Shown here piece after piece: positions 11,935 through 22,368 of a stretch of DNA of 64,000 nt. The stretch comes from Prinia subflava (lineage: Eukaryota > Chordata > Aves > Passeriformes > Cisticolidae). The stretch is taken from NCBI RefSeq assembly GCF_021018805.1, contig NC_086258.1, positions 22,520,692 to 22,584,691 on the forward strand, read 5' to 3'. A program made the translations under genes and the position numbers. Within the stretch, counting starts at the first letter, position 1. The number at the start of each line of letters is the position of its first letter. The notes below the pieces were generated by a model. That model searched no databases. It saw nothing but the letters and a program-made list of their open reading frames with translations, and had not been told where the DNA came from.

Positions 11935-14900
11935 CCCAGGGCAGCCCCAGGAAACGCCACCCATGAGGCAGCTGTCCCAGGGTAGAACCATGTCCCAGCC
12001 GTGCTTGGCTTTGAGGGTCACTGAGAAAGGAAGGTCCTGTTTGTGCTGCTGATGAAGAGGCAGCTTGTACTTGCTCAGCACAGGCTGTGCCTCCCGCTGC
12101 CCCAGCGAAGGTGGCCCAGCGTGCCCAGAGCTGATAAAGACACTCTGTGCAGTCCAAACAAAGGTAGCTCAGGGGGCAGCAGGTCACAGAAAGCTGGCTT
12201 TTCCTTCGGGGTGAGTCCATGTAAAAGTAGAGTCAGGCTTATTTCAGGCCAAGTGGGAACTTGTATAAAGATCCTTTCTCCATGCCCACTGGGATGCTAA
12301 AAGCTTATAGCAACTTTCTCAAACAAAAAGCAGTAATGAGAATGGAGCGTTCCGGGCAGCGGAGCACCCACTGCTAGGAAGTGAATCAACACTGATCAAA
12401 GGGAAAGGGTTAGCCTTGAAGGCTGTAAAAGTCTGCCCCAGTTCCTCTCCAGCAGCCAGGACAGGTTGCACCAGGAGTCAGCAGGGAATTTTCCACTGGA
12501 GTTGCTTTTTCTGGTAGAAAATTACATTATTACAAAGGAAAACTATGTCATAAGAAACGTTCTTTTTTTTTGTTGGTTATTTTTTTCCCCAAACTAATAT
12601 TTCATTGGGCAAATCAAAATGAAACATTTCCTTTTTGACAAGTTTAAGGCAAGAAGGAATGTTTCATTTTCTTGGAGTTACTTGAAATATTCTATTTTAA
12701 AATGGCACTCTAAAAACATAATTGGAAGTTCTTTCTCCCACATGCACCTATTTTCAGCCCAGGACTGATCCCTTTGAAAATCTACTTCTCCCATCAAAAA
12801 CCTTTCCCATCAGTACCACGGATTTTTGGAGCCTTTTCACCCCAAAATGTTTGAACAAATATCCCCCAAACTCAGCACAACCAAGCAGAAAAAACATGAC
12901 CCACATTGCAGTATCTCCCACCCCCTGAAGCAATCTCTTCAGCTATATCTAATGTTGCTTTAAAAAGCCTTTCAGTTCCATTAATAATACTGGGGGTCTA
13001 ATTAGCAGGCTAATTGGAGAGCATGGTTGGGCATGTACTCAGGAAGAATATTTTATCAGTGGAGTGAGCAAATCAGAATTGTTGTTTGCACCAGTGTTTT
13101 ATCACTGAATTTTACACAATATCTCAGCCCCGTGTACAGAGCCTTGGCCTAAAGTAGAGTTTGGCCACTGCAAGAAACAGCCAGGCTGAGGAAAACCAAA
13201 CCCTTCACCTTCACCAATGAGGGTTTTCTACACACATGCATTAATTTCACATCCCACACACTATTTCAACTTTCCAAACAGCTTTCCAGTTTATATGACG
13301 TTGAGATGGGGGGTTAATATTCTAAGAGTTTCCAGAAGTTTCAATTATGTCATATATGTGTCACACAAATGTATAGCACAGGAAATAGCTGAATTTCAAC
13401 ACTTAAAATTAAAAATTTTTCAGGGTAGCATTTCCCTTAGCAGCCTGAAGGAAAACATCCTCTCATTTCAGTCCTGGAGGCTGGCATTAGATGAGAAATC
13501 CTACCACAGACAGGAGGTCCTTACAGTGAGGATCTCCCACTATAAACTCATGTCCATCCTTCCTATCTCTGTGAGCAAGTAACTCCATTTAAACCCCAGT
13601 TTCTCTGTCTGGGAGGCTGAAATTATGACTATTCTGTAAATGTGTTGTGGCTTTACCAATACCCAAGTCTGCTCAAACATTAGAATTTCTGTTTCACTGC
13701 CTGTTTTGGTCAGTTCAGCCCCAAATTGCACCCAGATAGATAATGATGCCTCCTGCTCATGTCCTCTTGGAACCAGGTGTCCTGCCCAGGCTGTGGCTAG
13801 CTGCTCTTGCAGCAGCAAAGCCCAGGCATGGCCACAGGGACATATTCCAGGTCAGGGGGTGGCTCGCAGGCAGTAAACATAAGTTACTCTTGAACTGAAA
13901 TTTTTCCATTCCATTTGAGAAATGAAACATTTCAGTAAACCCCGAGTGGAAGACACTGGCATGTTTTTCCTGATGGGAATTTGGTTTTTAATCAAAGTTC
14001 TAATTTTGTGGGAAGCATGTTTTTTTCTACTGAAACCCCTTTAGCAGTAAATCCTTGGCAAGCTTTGCTGCTGTTATATCAAGGCCACATTTGACTGATT
14101 TTAAAAGATGCCACAGCCTTGGGAACACAACATGGTATTCACAGCACCTTGTGCCTTGTGCTCTGCTTGTGGCTAGAGATGCACCCATAATTTTTTACCC
14201 CAGGTGGTAAAGCTGAAGAAGAGCAAATCAACACTGTGACATGTCTGTATTTAGGGTTGTGTTGTAGTACCTCAGTATTCAAGCTGTAAACTCTGACCAC
14301 ATGAAGAGAGGAAACCAGGAGCATCCAGGTGGAGTGTGGTGCCTCTGGGCTCTGCTCAGTCCAGCACCACAGCTCCAGGATGGATTCACAAAATAGGCAC
14401 CAGTTTGGGTCAGTTCAGCCCTAAACCTCCCCCATTTAACAGTTCCAGAGTGGAGCACAATGAACCCTGAAGGTGCAGACACCAAACACCATCATATCAG
14501 ATGTGTAACTGCAACACCCAGGTTACATTTGCAAAGAGCTGATTTGCAATGGAAAAACAAGAAATGAAGCCACCAAACTGCTGCCTCCTGTTGCAGCAGC
14601 AAATCCCACGGCTGGTGGATGACAGGGTCCAGCCGGGGATCCTGCACAGGGAGGGGGGAAACACATGCACTGTTGTTCTCAGTAATAAGATGCCTGTCAA
14701 CATATAAACCAATTAGGTGCAGCTTTTGTGTTCATAATAAGGCTGGGTAAGATGCTTTCTATGAACAAGTGCTTTCAAGTGAAAAATAGCTTCTGAAGGA
14801 ATCTGCCAGTTTGCACATGAGGTTTCAGTTTGCTCAGGGTTTGGTTGGTTTTTTTTCCAAATGCAAGTACTGAAAATTCTCACATTGTTTCAAACCAAGA

Positions 14901-17675
14901 AACTGTGTCTCAGTTTTCAACAATCTTTCTCATGCACTCACACACACACCTCTGCTTTTAGCTTTTTTCCTGTCTCTTTTAATTTTTTTAATCAAAGTAG
15001 AAAGATGAAAAAGAGGAAAGAAATGAAAATCCATGTTTGAGAGAAACACACTGAAAACAATTATTTTCTTCATTTTAGTCATATGAACTTACTTCAAACC
15101 AATGTTTTTGTGTGCTTCCATGTATTACCAAGAAAGAACCACATTTTGGAATGGGAAGTAATTAACATTCTAGTTTCATTTTTTAAATTGTTGGTTAATC
15201 TCTGGCAGCACAGACTAGCCTTTACCTTAAAGACAAACCCTGTATTTTGAATTAAATCAGGGATAGGGAAATGCAGGCACCCTTGTACTCTGCCTGCAGC
15301 TACAGATCCCCCCGAACACTTTTATCCCAGGTAAAAAAAGCAGAAGAGCAAATTAGTCTGATAAACAACTTCTCGGAGAACATGAATAACTCCCAGTTAG
15401 CATAAATGGAAGCATCCAGACAAGTTTTGGGTTTGGAATTCAAACACAGAGTGAGGCTGTGTGATTTATATTAAGAAAAAAACCAAAGACATTTCCCAAA
15501 ATAAGGACCCAGCAGACCTGTCTGAGCTCTTCCTTCCAGATACAGAAGGTCCTGGAGAGTGACTGAAGCCTTATTTGAAGCCATCTATTTGTCAGAGAAA
15601 AACATGAGTATTACAGATATTGGGAGTCAGTCCCATCTCCCTCTAGTGGTCCCCAGCTCCCCGGAGCCGGGCACGGGATCTGTGCTGCAGACAGACAGCT
15701 GTGCCTATGGAGCACAATCGTCATGGAAAGCAGGAGCCGCAGGGGAAGCAGAGTTTGCACCAAGCTGCTTGTCCAGAGCCCTGTTTGCACAGCTTGGAGA
15801 TGAAAAAAAGCATATCCATTTGGCTGGCGAAGCACCGAGATTCTCCCCCTCCCCAGGATGCTGCAGGTGGCCCTAAACCATCACACAGCATCTCAAAGCG
15901 ACCACGGAACGTAAATCACTGGGTACATCTGAGCCATCTGCTGCTGCAGAAGAGTCAGCAGCATTGCTGGGGTGTCACTGCAGCAGCAGCTCTGCCCTGG
16001 GCTTTTCCAGGGCCCGTATCCCTGTGGCTACTTGTGCAGTGCAGAACCAGCAGGAAAAGAAGACAAGGATGGGGTGGAAAATCACCTTCAGGAGAACATG
16101 TGCTTTTTACACAGGGACCACAAGAGAGCTATTTTGTAATCAAAGGCAAATCACACCCCTGGCACCTGCAATCCCCTTCTAGTATGTAAGTTGCAGAAAC
16201 ACATTTGCTATGGAAATCTGGTTTGGTTTAGAGCTGAATCAGTTTAAGGAGGGAACTGGCAGGAGTGCCTTGCACAAGTGTCCAACCTCATGAGTTGCCT
16301 GCGGAGCGATGCCAGCACCTGGCGGGGTCTGTGTGATCCCTCCTGGGCCCACCTGTCACAGCTGAAGAAGTTTTGTTCCACCTTCCAGAATGAAAACTCG
16401 GGGGCAGGAGATATGAAACCTACCCAAATGTTTATAGGAAAGGAAAACCCTCCCATCATGAGAAAAAGCAAAGTTCACCACATGCAAAAGTGGTTTTCAG
16501 AAACAAGTGGAATCCAGTTCCCGCTTCATAAAACAACAGGGAGGAAAGAGATGGAATAATAACAACACAGGAAAGCAAGAGGAGGCAGAGCACTTGGAAT
16601 CATGCTTGATGTTTGGAGACAGATATGTCTTCAGGCATATGAGAAAGTACTCATAGCCCTGCAATTTGTAGGACTAGGAATAATTTTGCAAAGCAGCCCT
16701 GTACCGGTAGCCATTGCCTTCCATTACAGGAGGAGCCTAACACGCATCATTCAGGCTGGAAATCCAGAGTATCCCTCTGTGCAGGACCAGTAAAGCACAA
16801 CCAGGCAGCAATTCTTGCTCAGGCTCATTGCAGCAAGATTTTTTCTCGTTTGTGTGAAGAAAGAGGAGGTGGAGGGGAGGTGCAAGGGGCTCAGAGCAAT
16901 ATCTACCTATGCATGTGAACAAATAGATTCCAATTTTAAAAAAGGATAAGTAAAGGTCTGTTCAGTGTGAATGACCTGGGGAATTCCCAAGGGCTACTCT
17001 GAAATTCAAAGTGTTGTATTTTGAAATGGACACAGATCTTGGCGGGAAGTGGGGGAGCAGACAGTAATGGTTTAATAGACTGTGGAATGGCTATAAAAAA
17101 AGAAAGGCGGGGGGAAGAAAAAGCAGATGGCAGCCCCTTTGCAGGAGCCATAAAATTTCATGGTGTATTTTCTATCCATGGCTTCACTGTAATTCAAGCC
17201 TTGGGGGCCAACTTTCTCTGGCAATGGTTACTGAGGGGCCTTGGAGGGCAGAAATAACAAAGGGTGGTCACTGCTTGGGTGCACTGACCAAATGCTCCCT
17301 CTTGGGCTAGATCAAGAAACAGAAAATAAATAATTTCAAAGAAACGCCTAAGAGACTTCCTAAATGCAGCCTCAAAGTTCCAGGTCAGGGACATAGAAAC
17401 AAAAACCCAAAAAAATTCCAGGAAGCAGAATTGGAAAAGGGGCTCTTCACATCTACAGATAGAAAATAAAAGACAAAGGAGATCTACTATCCCTTGACAC
17501 AGACCTCATCTTGCATGGAAAAATATTTTTATTTCTACAGCTGTGTCCTGCCTTGGCCACTGGTCTCTTGGGAAGGGCACATGGTCAGGCCAGGACTGTG
17601 TCTGTTTTACAGACAAACCTCTCAAACCTCCACCCTTCACCTGAACCACGTTTAACCACTGCGCCCTCAGAGGAA
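11935..17675. other. Unique non-coding stretch
   Basis: No repeat family is recognised apart from local A/T runs. The longest open frames are 162 codons (15701-16189, plus) and 121 codons (13217-13582, plus). Each lacks recognisable domains and overlaps other frames. A similar phrase, ttggtcagttcagcccyaaa, occurs near 13710 and 14405 and could mark an undescribed dispersed repeat. A possible conserved non-coding element near 13.0 kb is listed separately. Confidence 0.5.
12940..13100. promoter_or_regulatory. Candidate conserved non-coding element with paired homeodomain-like sites
   Basis: CTAATTAG (12998-13005, a perfect palindrome) is followed 12 bp on by CTAATTGG (13010-13017), with ATTAATAATA just upstream. 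Such TAAT-core clusters are typical of developmental enhancers. The call rests on motif content only. Confidence 0.22.
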
Positions 17676-17752
17676 CAGTTGGGTTCAAAGGGACCTTAGA
17701 GCTCATCTCGATCCGAACACCTTCTACTAGACCAGCTTGCCCATCCAGACTT
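17676..17752 (-). mobile_element. CR1 LINE 3' tail fragment (minus strand)
   Basis: The plus strand reads gggttcaaagggaccttagagctcatctcg and then ctactagaccagcttgcccatcc. This is the reverse complement of the CR1 3' end (gggttggaagggacc ... actagaccagg). It is short and diverged, and it lies head-to-head with the plus-strand CR1 that starts about 200 bp downstream. Confidence 0.75.
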
Positions 17753-18361
17753 GTCTGTAACTTTGATCTAACCAAGGCCCAGCTCAAGATTACATCTAGG
17801 TTTGGTTTTGGTTTATTACTATAAAATTTGAACCAAGATCCCAGACACGAATGCGAATAAAACAGGCTGCAGAGGTTAACATGTACTGGTTTTTGTTCCA
17901 TGCCTCAGTAGAAGAGAGTACCTTGATCTCAGGACACCCCACCAGCAAAGGTGTCTCCAGCTAGGGAGTCCAGCACAGGCAGGACCTGGAGCTGCTGGAG
18001 GGAGCCCAGAGGAGGTACCAGGATGAGCAGAGGGATGGAGCAGCTCTGCTGGGAGGAAAGGCTGAGAGGATTGGGATTACTCAGCCTGGAGAGGAGAAGC
18101 TTTGGGGTGACCTTCCAGCACCTGAAGGGAACCAAAAGGAAAGGTGGAGAGATGTTTATAAGGGCCTGGAGTGCCAGGACAAGGGGGAAAGGCTTTATGC
18201 TGACAGAGAGTAGATTTAGATGGGGTATTGGGCAGGAATTGTCCCCTGTGAGGGTGGGCAGGCCCTGGCACAGGTGCCCAGAGCAGCTGCAGCTGCCCCT
18301 GGATCCCTGGCAGTGCCCAAGGCCAGGCTGGACACTGGGGCTTGGAGTAGCCTGGGACTGT

Positions 18362-18367
18362 GGAAGG
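18362..18367 (+). repeat. Target-site duplication, left copy (ggaagg)
   Basis: The six CR1 bases ggaagg precede the insertion and recur at 19060-19065 just after it. Because the insert begins with TGTC and the CR1 target also continues tgtc, the visible match is 10 bp long (ggaaggtgtc). A 6-bp duplication plus a TG-start element is the simplest reading. Confidence 0.8.
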
Positions 18368-19059
18368 TGTCGGAGTCCAAGACATCCCTCTTACCACCCT
18401 GGAGGGTTTGGAGACCAGACAGGGAGGTCTGGGATCTGTACAAGGGGCTCAGCCAGCATCACACAGAGCCCAGGAGGATACTGCTCTTGATCCCTGGCCA
18501 TGGGAGTGAATGCCCACATTGTATGAAGAATCACAAGCTGAGAGAATTCAAAATAAGTAGTAGTTAGTTTATCACAGAGCGTGAATGTAGAATCCAGGAT
18601 TTTTAGTATATAGGCTTGAAGAGGCAAGATGGAGGAATTAGGTAGTGGTCCTGTCCTCCTTGTTCTTGTTCTTTTCTCCCATTTTCTGCTGAGTTGTATC
18701 ACAAGGATTGGTTTAGAGTAGAAATGACATTTTAACATAGGTAGTAAATATTGGGAAGATTTTGTAAATAAAATGTTTGTTGTGGACGGTAGTTGGGTCA
18801 GGGAATGCTACAAAAGGTCCAGAACCCTCTGACCCGCCCAGTCTGCCATGTGTCCTGCTCCGCTGGGGATGCCCTGCAGAGCTGAGACAGAACTGAGAGA
18901 TAATTAAGAATAAACTACCTTGGAAACACAGACTGGCGGACTCAGCTTGTCTGCTCTGGTTCTGGCACAGGACCTTTCGGGCAAGAAGAGCTCAAATACC
19001 CTACATACCTCAGGGAACAGCAAACCTGAGGAGAATCTCAAGGAAAAACAACCCTGAGG
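18368..19059 (+). mobile_element. LTR-like element (probable solo LTR of an endogenous retrovirus) inside CR1
   Basis: A 692-bp segment unrelated to CR1 splits the host CR1 cleanly and is flanked by a 6-bp duplication, as for alpha-/beta-retrovirus-like (class II) elements. It starts TGTCGGAGTCC. An AATAAA polyadenylation signal lies at 18909-18914 on the plus strand, followed by a CA/TG-rich stretch as expected for R-U5. No gag, pol or env sequence is visible, so a solo LTR is the best reading. The odd point is the 3' end, which reads ...accctgagg rather than the canonical ...CA. The end may be mutated, or the exact boundary or element class may be misjudged. Confidence 0.68.
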
Positions 19060-19065
19060 GGAAGG
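19060..19065 (+). repeat. Target-site duplication, right copy (ggaagg)
   Basis: This is the second copy of the six CR1 bases duplicated at the LTR-like insertion. After it the CR1 resumes with tgtctctgccatggcagg. Confidence 0.8.
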
Positions 19066-19137
19066 TGTCTCTGCCATGGCAGGAGGGTGGAAGGAGATGA
19101 TCTTTGGGGTCCCTCCCAACCCAAACCATTCTATGAC

Positions 19138-20117
19138 TGTGGTACCACCTCACAGGTAGCTTGGCCCAGTGTCACTCAGTCACCATCACAGGTATAGGAG
19201 AACATCCCCAGTCACAGAACTGTAACACACCTGCTGCCACTTCATCCTCTCCTAGCCAGGGCATAGTCATTTGGGATATGAGTACAACAAGAATGATTAA
19301 ATGTTACTCTGTCCATGACATATAAACAAAACAGAGCAATTACTATCCTGGAAGAAATAAGGGGAGGGATTATTTTAATTTGATCTATCTAGCAAATATG
19401 TTTTGACATTATAGTTCAAAGATTAAGCATTCCACACCCATTAGAGATAAAAAACAATAATTAGAAATGAATGCAATGAAACCTCAATTTCCCTTCCACC
19501 TGTTTCCCACTGGAACAATTGCTGTGTGGAGCATGAGGAGAGAAAGAAAGGGAAAAACATCAGCCTTGAGAAACTGTGTTTCAATTGCATTGATTCTAAT
19601 TATTCCGAGATCTGTCTCTAATAGCTTTGCTACACTATTTGTTTCCAAATTATATCAAAACAAGTTGGAAGATGAGAAATATTTTCTGAATGAGTAATGA
19701 TTTTTTTAAAGAAGATTAATCTTAAAAATTCACTACTATGAACAGTTCTCTGTCAGAAGTATTTCAGGATCTTCACACAGGTGCTTGGACTCTGGTGAAA
19801 TATGTATATGTGGGGTTTAATTCTTTGTTTGGGGAAGGGGTGGAGAGCAGGAGTCCTCTGCTTGCATGAGAAATCAGAGCAGCTGGAGACACAGTGAGCA
19901 AAGGAAATTTGTGCTCTGTTAGAAGTCAAAAATTTCAAAGCACTCCTGAGTCTAAAATTAGGCAGAATATAAAAGAAAAAAAATGGAGGGAAAAAAAAAA
20001 AAAAAAGCTTTTCTTATCATTTTGCTTTTGGCACAGGACAAAATGACCCATTTTCTCACTGAGGTGCAAAGGAGAAAGAATGGGGAGAAGCAGAATAGTT
20101 TTTCCCCTCCCTGTGCA
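19138..20117. other. Unique non-coding stretch with A16 run
   Basis: AT-rich unique sequence. A 16-base poly-A run lies at 19991-20006. Open frames are shorter than 80 codons and no repeat family or RNA gene is recognised. Confidence 0.5.
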
Positions 20118-20450
20118 TCAGTGGGATCCCTTTATGGCTAAAGACCTGACACTAGAGATGCCATCATCCAGCAAATCACTTATTTCAGCGGTTTCTTTCA
20201 AAAGATCTCGCAGGTGCACATCATTGGCAGGGCAGCAAAAGTCTATTTTTGCCATTTCTAAGCTATCAACATCCATAAGAATGGCACAACTGTGATTCCC
20301 ACTGCTGGGAGCTGGCATCATCCCACCTGGAGAAGGGTTTGGAGAATTCTCTGCCCATGTGTACAAACCAGCAGCAACATTTCCTGCTAATGAGCAATTC
20401 CTTAGGAAGGTTAAAGAAAAGTCAAGGTTTTCATTAAGGGCTCTGGACAC
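20118..20450 (-). other. Coding-like open stretch, possible exon or retrocopy fragment
   Basis: A 110-codon minus-strand frame whose C-terminal half has protein-like composition (Asp, Glu, Leu, Lys and Ala rich). It includes the short stretches ILMDVDSLEMAKIDF, HLRDLLKETAEI and SDLLDDGISS. LRDLL fits the LxxLL pattern. Minus-strand AG sites after pyrimidine-rich sequence lie at the codons just before GGMMPAPSS and before the ELLISR region, and a CAG|GTCTTT is possible near 20146, but none is a strong splice site. I do not recognise the protein. It could be one exon of a larger gene, a fragment of a retrocopy, or chance. Most other frames of this length here are Cys/Ser/Pro/His-rich, which this one is not. 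Confidence 0.25.
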
Positions 20451-20844
20451 TTAATTGGTCCATTCCAACAAATGCAATAATATGTGTGGAAAGGCCAGGC
20501 ATATAAAGGGAAATTAAACAAGGTCAGGAGTGTCTGTCTAAAGTAAATCCATGGATGTGCAACTGGAAACTACTGCTGCTGCCAGGAAGCAGATGTTCAC
20601 CTCATCCCACTGGCTGTAGTTTGCACTTGGGGGTAAACTGGTGCTCACTGCTATTCAGGAATTTGCCTTAGGGATGAGCAGACTGTGGAACTGATGACAA
20701 ATCTCCAGACACCCAGGGGCACAGAATGGACAGGATCACATACCACAGATGGTGCCCCAGAGGTCCTTGACAGGCCCTTGGGCAGTAGAAATTACCTGAG
20801 AGAATTTGCTTTTCCTTTAAATTTGGATTTATTGAAATAAAATG

Positions 20845-20980
20845 ATCAAAGAAACACAGAATAGTTAGAGGAAAGGATTCTAAAACTCATCCAGTTCCAT
20901 CTCCTGCTGTGGGCAGGGACACCCAGGCTGCTCCAACCCCCATTCAACCTGGCCTTGGACACTTCCAAGGATGAAGCATC
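20845..20980 (-). mobile_element. CR1 LINE 3' fragment (minus strand)
   Basis: The plus strand reads aaacacagaatagttagagg, then catccagttccatctcctgctgtgggcagggacaccc, then ctgctccaacccccattcaacctggccttggacacttcc. This is the reverse complement of the CR1 3' end. The copy is short and diverged and ends near aaggatgaagc. Confidence 0.88.
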
Positions 20981-21339
20981 CTGATACAAGGCACTGAAAG
21001 TATGCCCAGGAAAAGAAAGAAAACCAAATCCCCCCAATTAATCTTTCTGCAGCTTTTTGGCTTCCTGCCCCATTTCATTTCCCAGTTCACCTTCTTTAAC
21101 AGAGTAAATTTTCCCCATAAAGGTGTGAAAAGCTGTGTCCATTATTAGACATTATTGGTAAAATACAAGCAAGTACAAAATCTGGCAACCAACCAGATGG
21201 TATCATGTTGTCTCCACCTTCCCTGATCCTTGTTGTCACCAGCATTTTAGGTCTCTCTCAGCTCTTTCCAGTTGGCCCCTCCATGGTAACACCCCCAAAG
21301 AGCCCTGCAGCCCCTGGAACCCTTGTTTGACACAGGGCA

Positions 21340-21560
21340 CCCGGGAAGATGAAACGTAAAATGTTCAAAACAGACCAAAGGAAGCATTTCTAATGTGAGT
21401 AATTATCCTGTGGCGCTTCCTGCCATGCGATACAAGAGAAGCAAATAATACAGAATAATTCCTCAAAGACTCAGTTACTGAGTTGAATAACAGCATCAGC
21501 TGCAGTTTCACTGCCTAAGTCTCATATTATGAAGGCTCCTGGTCCCTGTGGTTCAAACTA
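21340..21560. promoter_or_regulatory. Candidate conserved non-coding element
   Basis: CpG-bearing, motif-rich sequence: GTAATTATCC, then tggcgcttcc and catgcgatac, then a 15-bp near-palindrome ACTCAGTTACTGAGT at 21469-21483. No coding frame is evident. The sequence looks like constrained non-coding DNA but conservation cannot be seen from one genome. Confidence 0.22.
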
Positions 21561-22311
21561 ATCCCCTGCTGGGATTAGAAAAGCAAACAATATCTCTGTT
21601 TCAGTGACAGTCACAACTTCAGGTAATAAGGAGCGCTCAGGCGTGGGCTGGGGAAGGAGATAAAGCATTATTTTGCACTCACTTCTCCAGTGCACCACTT
21701 TAGTTATCCCAGACTATTTTCCCATGTAGTGGAGGAACCCTGTCTCTAATGGGGATGCCTCACCTTTCCTTAAAGCCAACTGCTGAAAAATCTAAAGCAC
21801 CTTAGAAGTGTAAGGATTTACATTGCATTTTCCTGGACAAGCCACCACATCTGGCTGCAGGGAGAGGCCAGTTCCCCCTTATCATCTGCCAGCAGCTCCC
21901 AGGCACAGTCAGGTGGCTTCATATCACAGCTTTTTGGGTGCTGAGCTCCTCTGTTCCAGCCCATGCACAGAGCAGGTTTTTGAGAGCCAGCCAGCCCCAT
22001 TGATGAGGAAGATGCCATGACTGTGCCCTGCCTGACCTCAGAAGAGCTGCTGTTTGCATGGCCAGGTCAGCACATCCCTCCTCCTGAGGCAGGTGCCAGG
22101 GCTGCTGCTCTGCAGTGCCATTAAGGAGCAGCTCTTTCATGTCCTTACAGAGTAACCTCGATGCTGCTACATGAGTACATGGGGAAGTTACACATTAGGT
22201 CGTAACATTTCAGGCCCTATTAGGAACATAGGAACAAAAGTGCCTTTGTGAACTTGCAGGTTACTGAATAACCTCCTCCATCCCCATAAAAAGCTGTGAG
22301 TGGGACTAAGC

Positions 22312-22366
<55 letters not shown>
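22312..22366. repeat. T11/A44 homopolymer junction
   Basis: Eleven T (22312-22322) abut 44 A (22323-22366) directly, forming a snap-back AT palindrome of 11 bp plus a long A tail. CR1 elements do not end in poly-A, so a tract this long is unusual in avian DNA. It may be a retrocopy tail (no source gene recognised upstream), replication slippage, or an assembly or library artefact. Confidence 0.95.

Positions 22367-22368
<2 letters not shown>

Larger units (their letters stand above)
17950..19137 (+). mobile_element. CR1 LINE copy interrupted by an LTR-like insertion
   Basis: CR1 sequence runs from gtctccagctagggagtcc at about 17950 to 18367, then resumes at 19066 (tgtctctgccatggcaggagg) and ends with cccaacccaaaccattctatgact near 19137. 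The intervening 692 bp is a later insertion. This copy is close to the one at 44382-44819. Both carry the variant ggcacaggtgcccag and the same aaaggctttatgctgacagag wording. Relative to that copy it lacks 11 nt just before ttccagcacctgaagg. The 179-codon plus frame spanning 17951-18490 runs out of the CR1 into the insert and is not a gene. Confidence 0.95.

Noticed and set aside
15701..16189. 162-codon plus-strand frame
   Set aside because: His/Ser/Gln/Trp-rich chance composition with an overlapping second frame.
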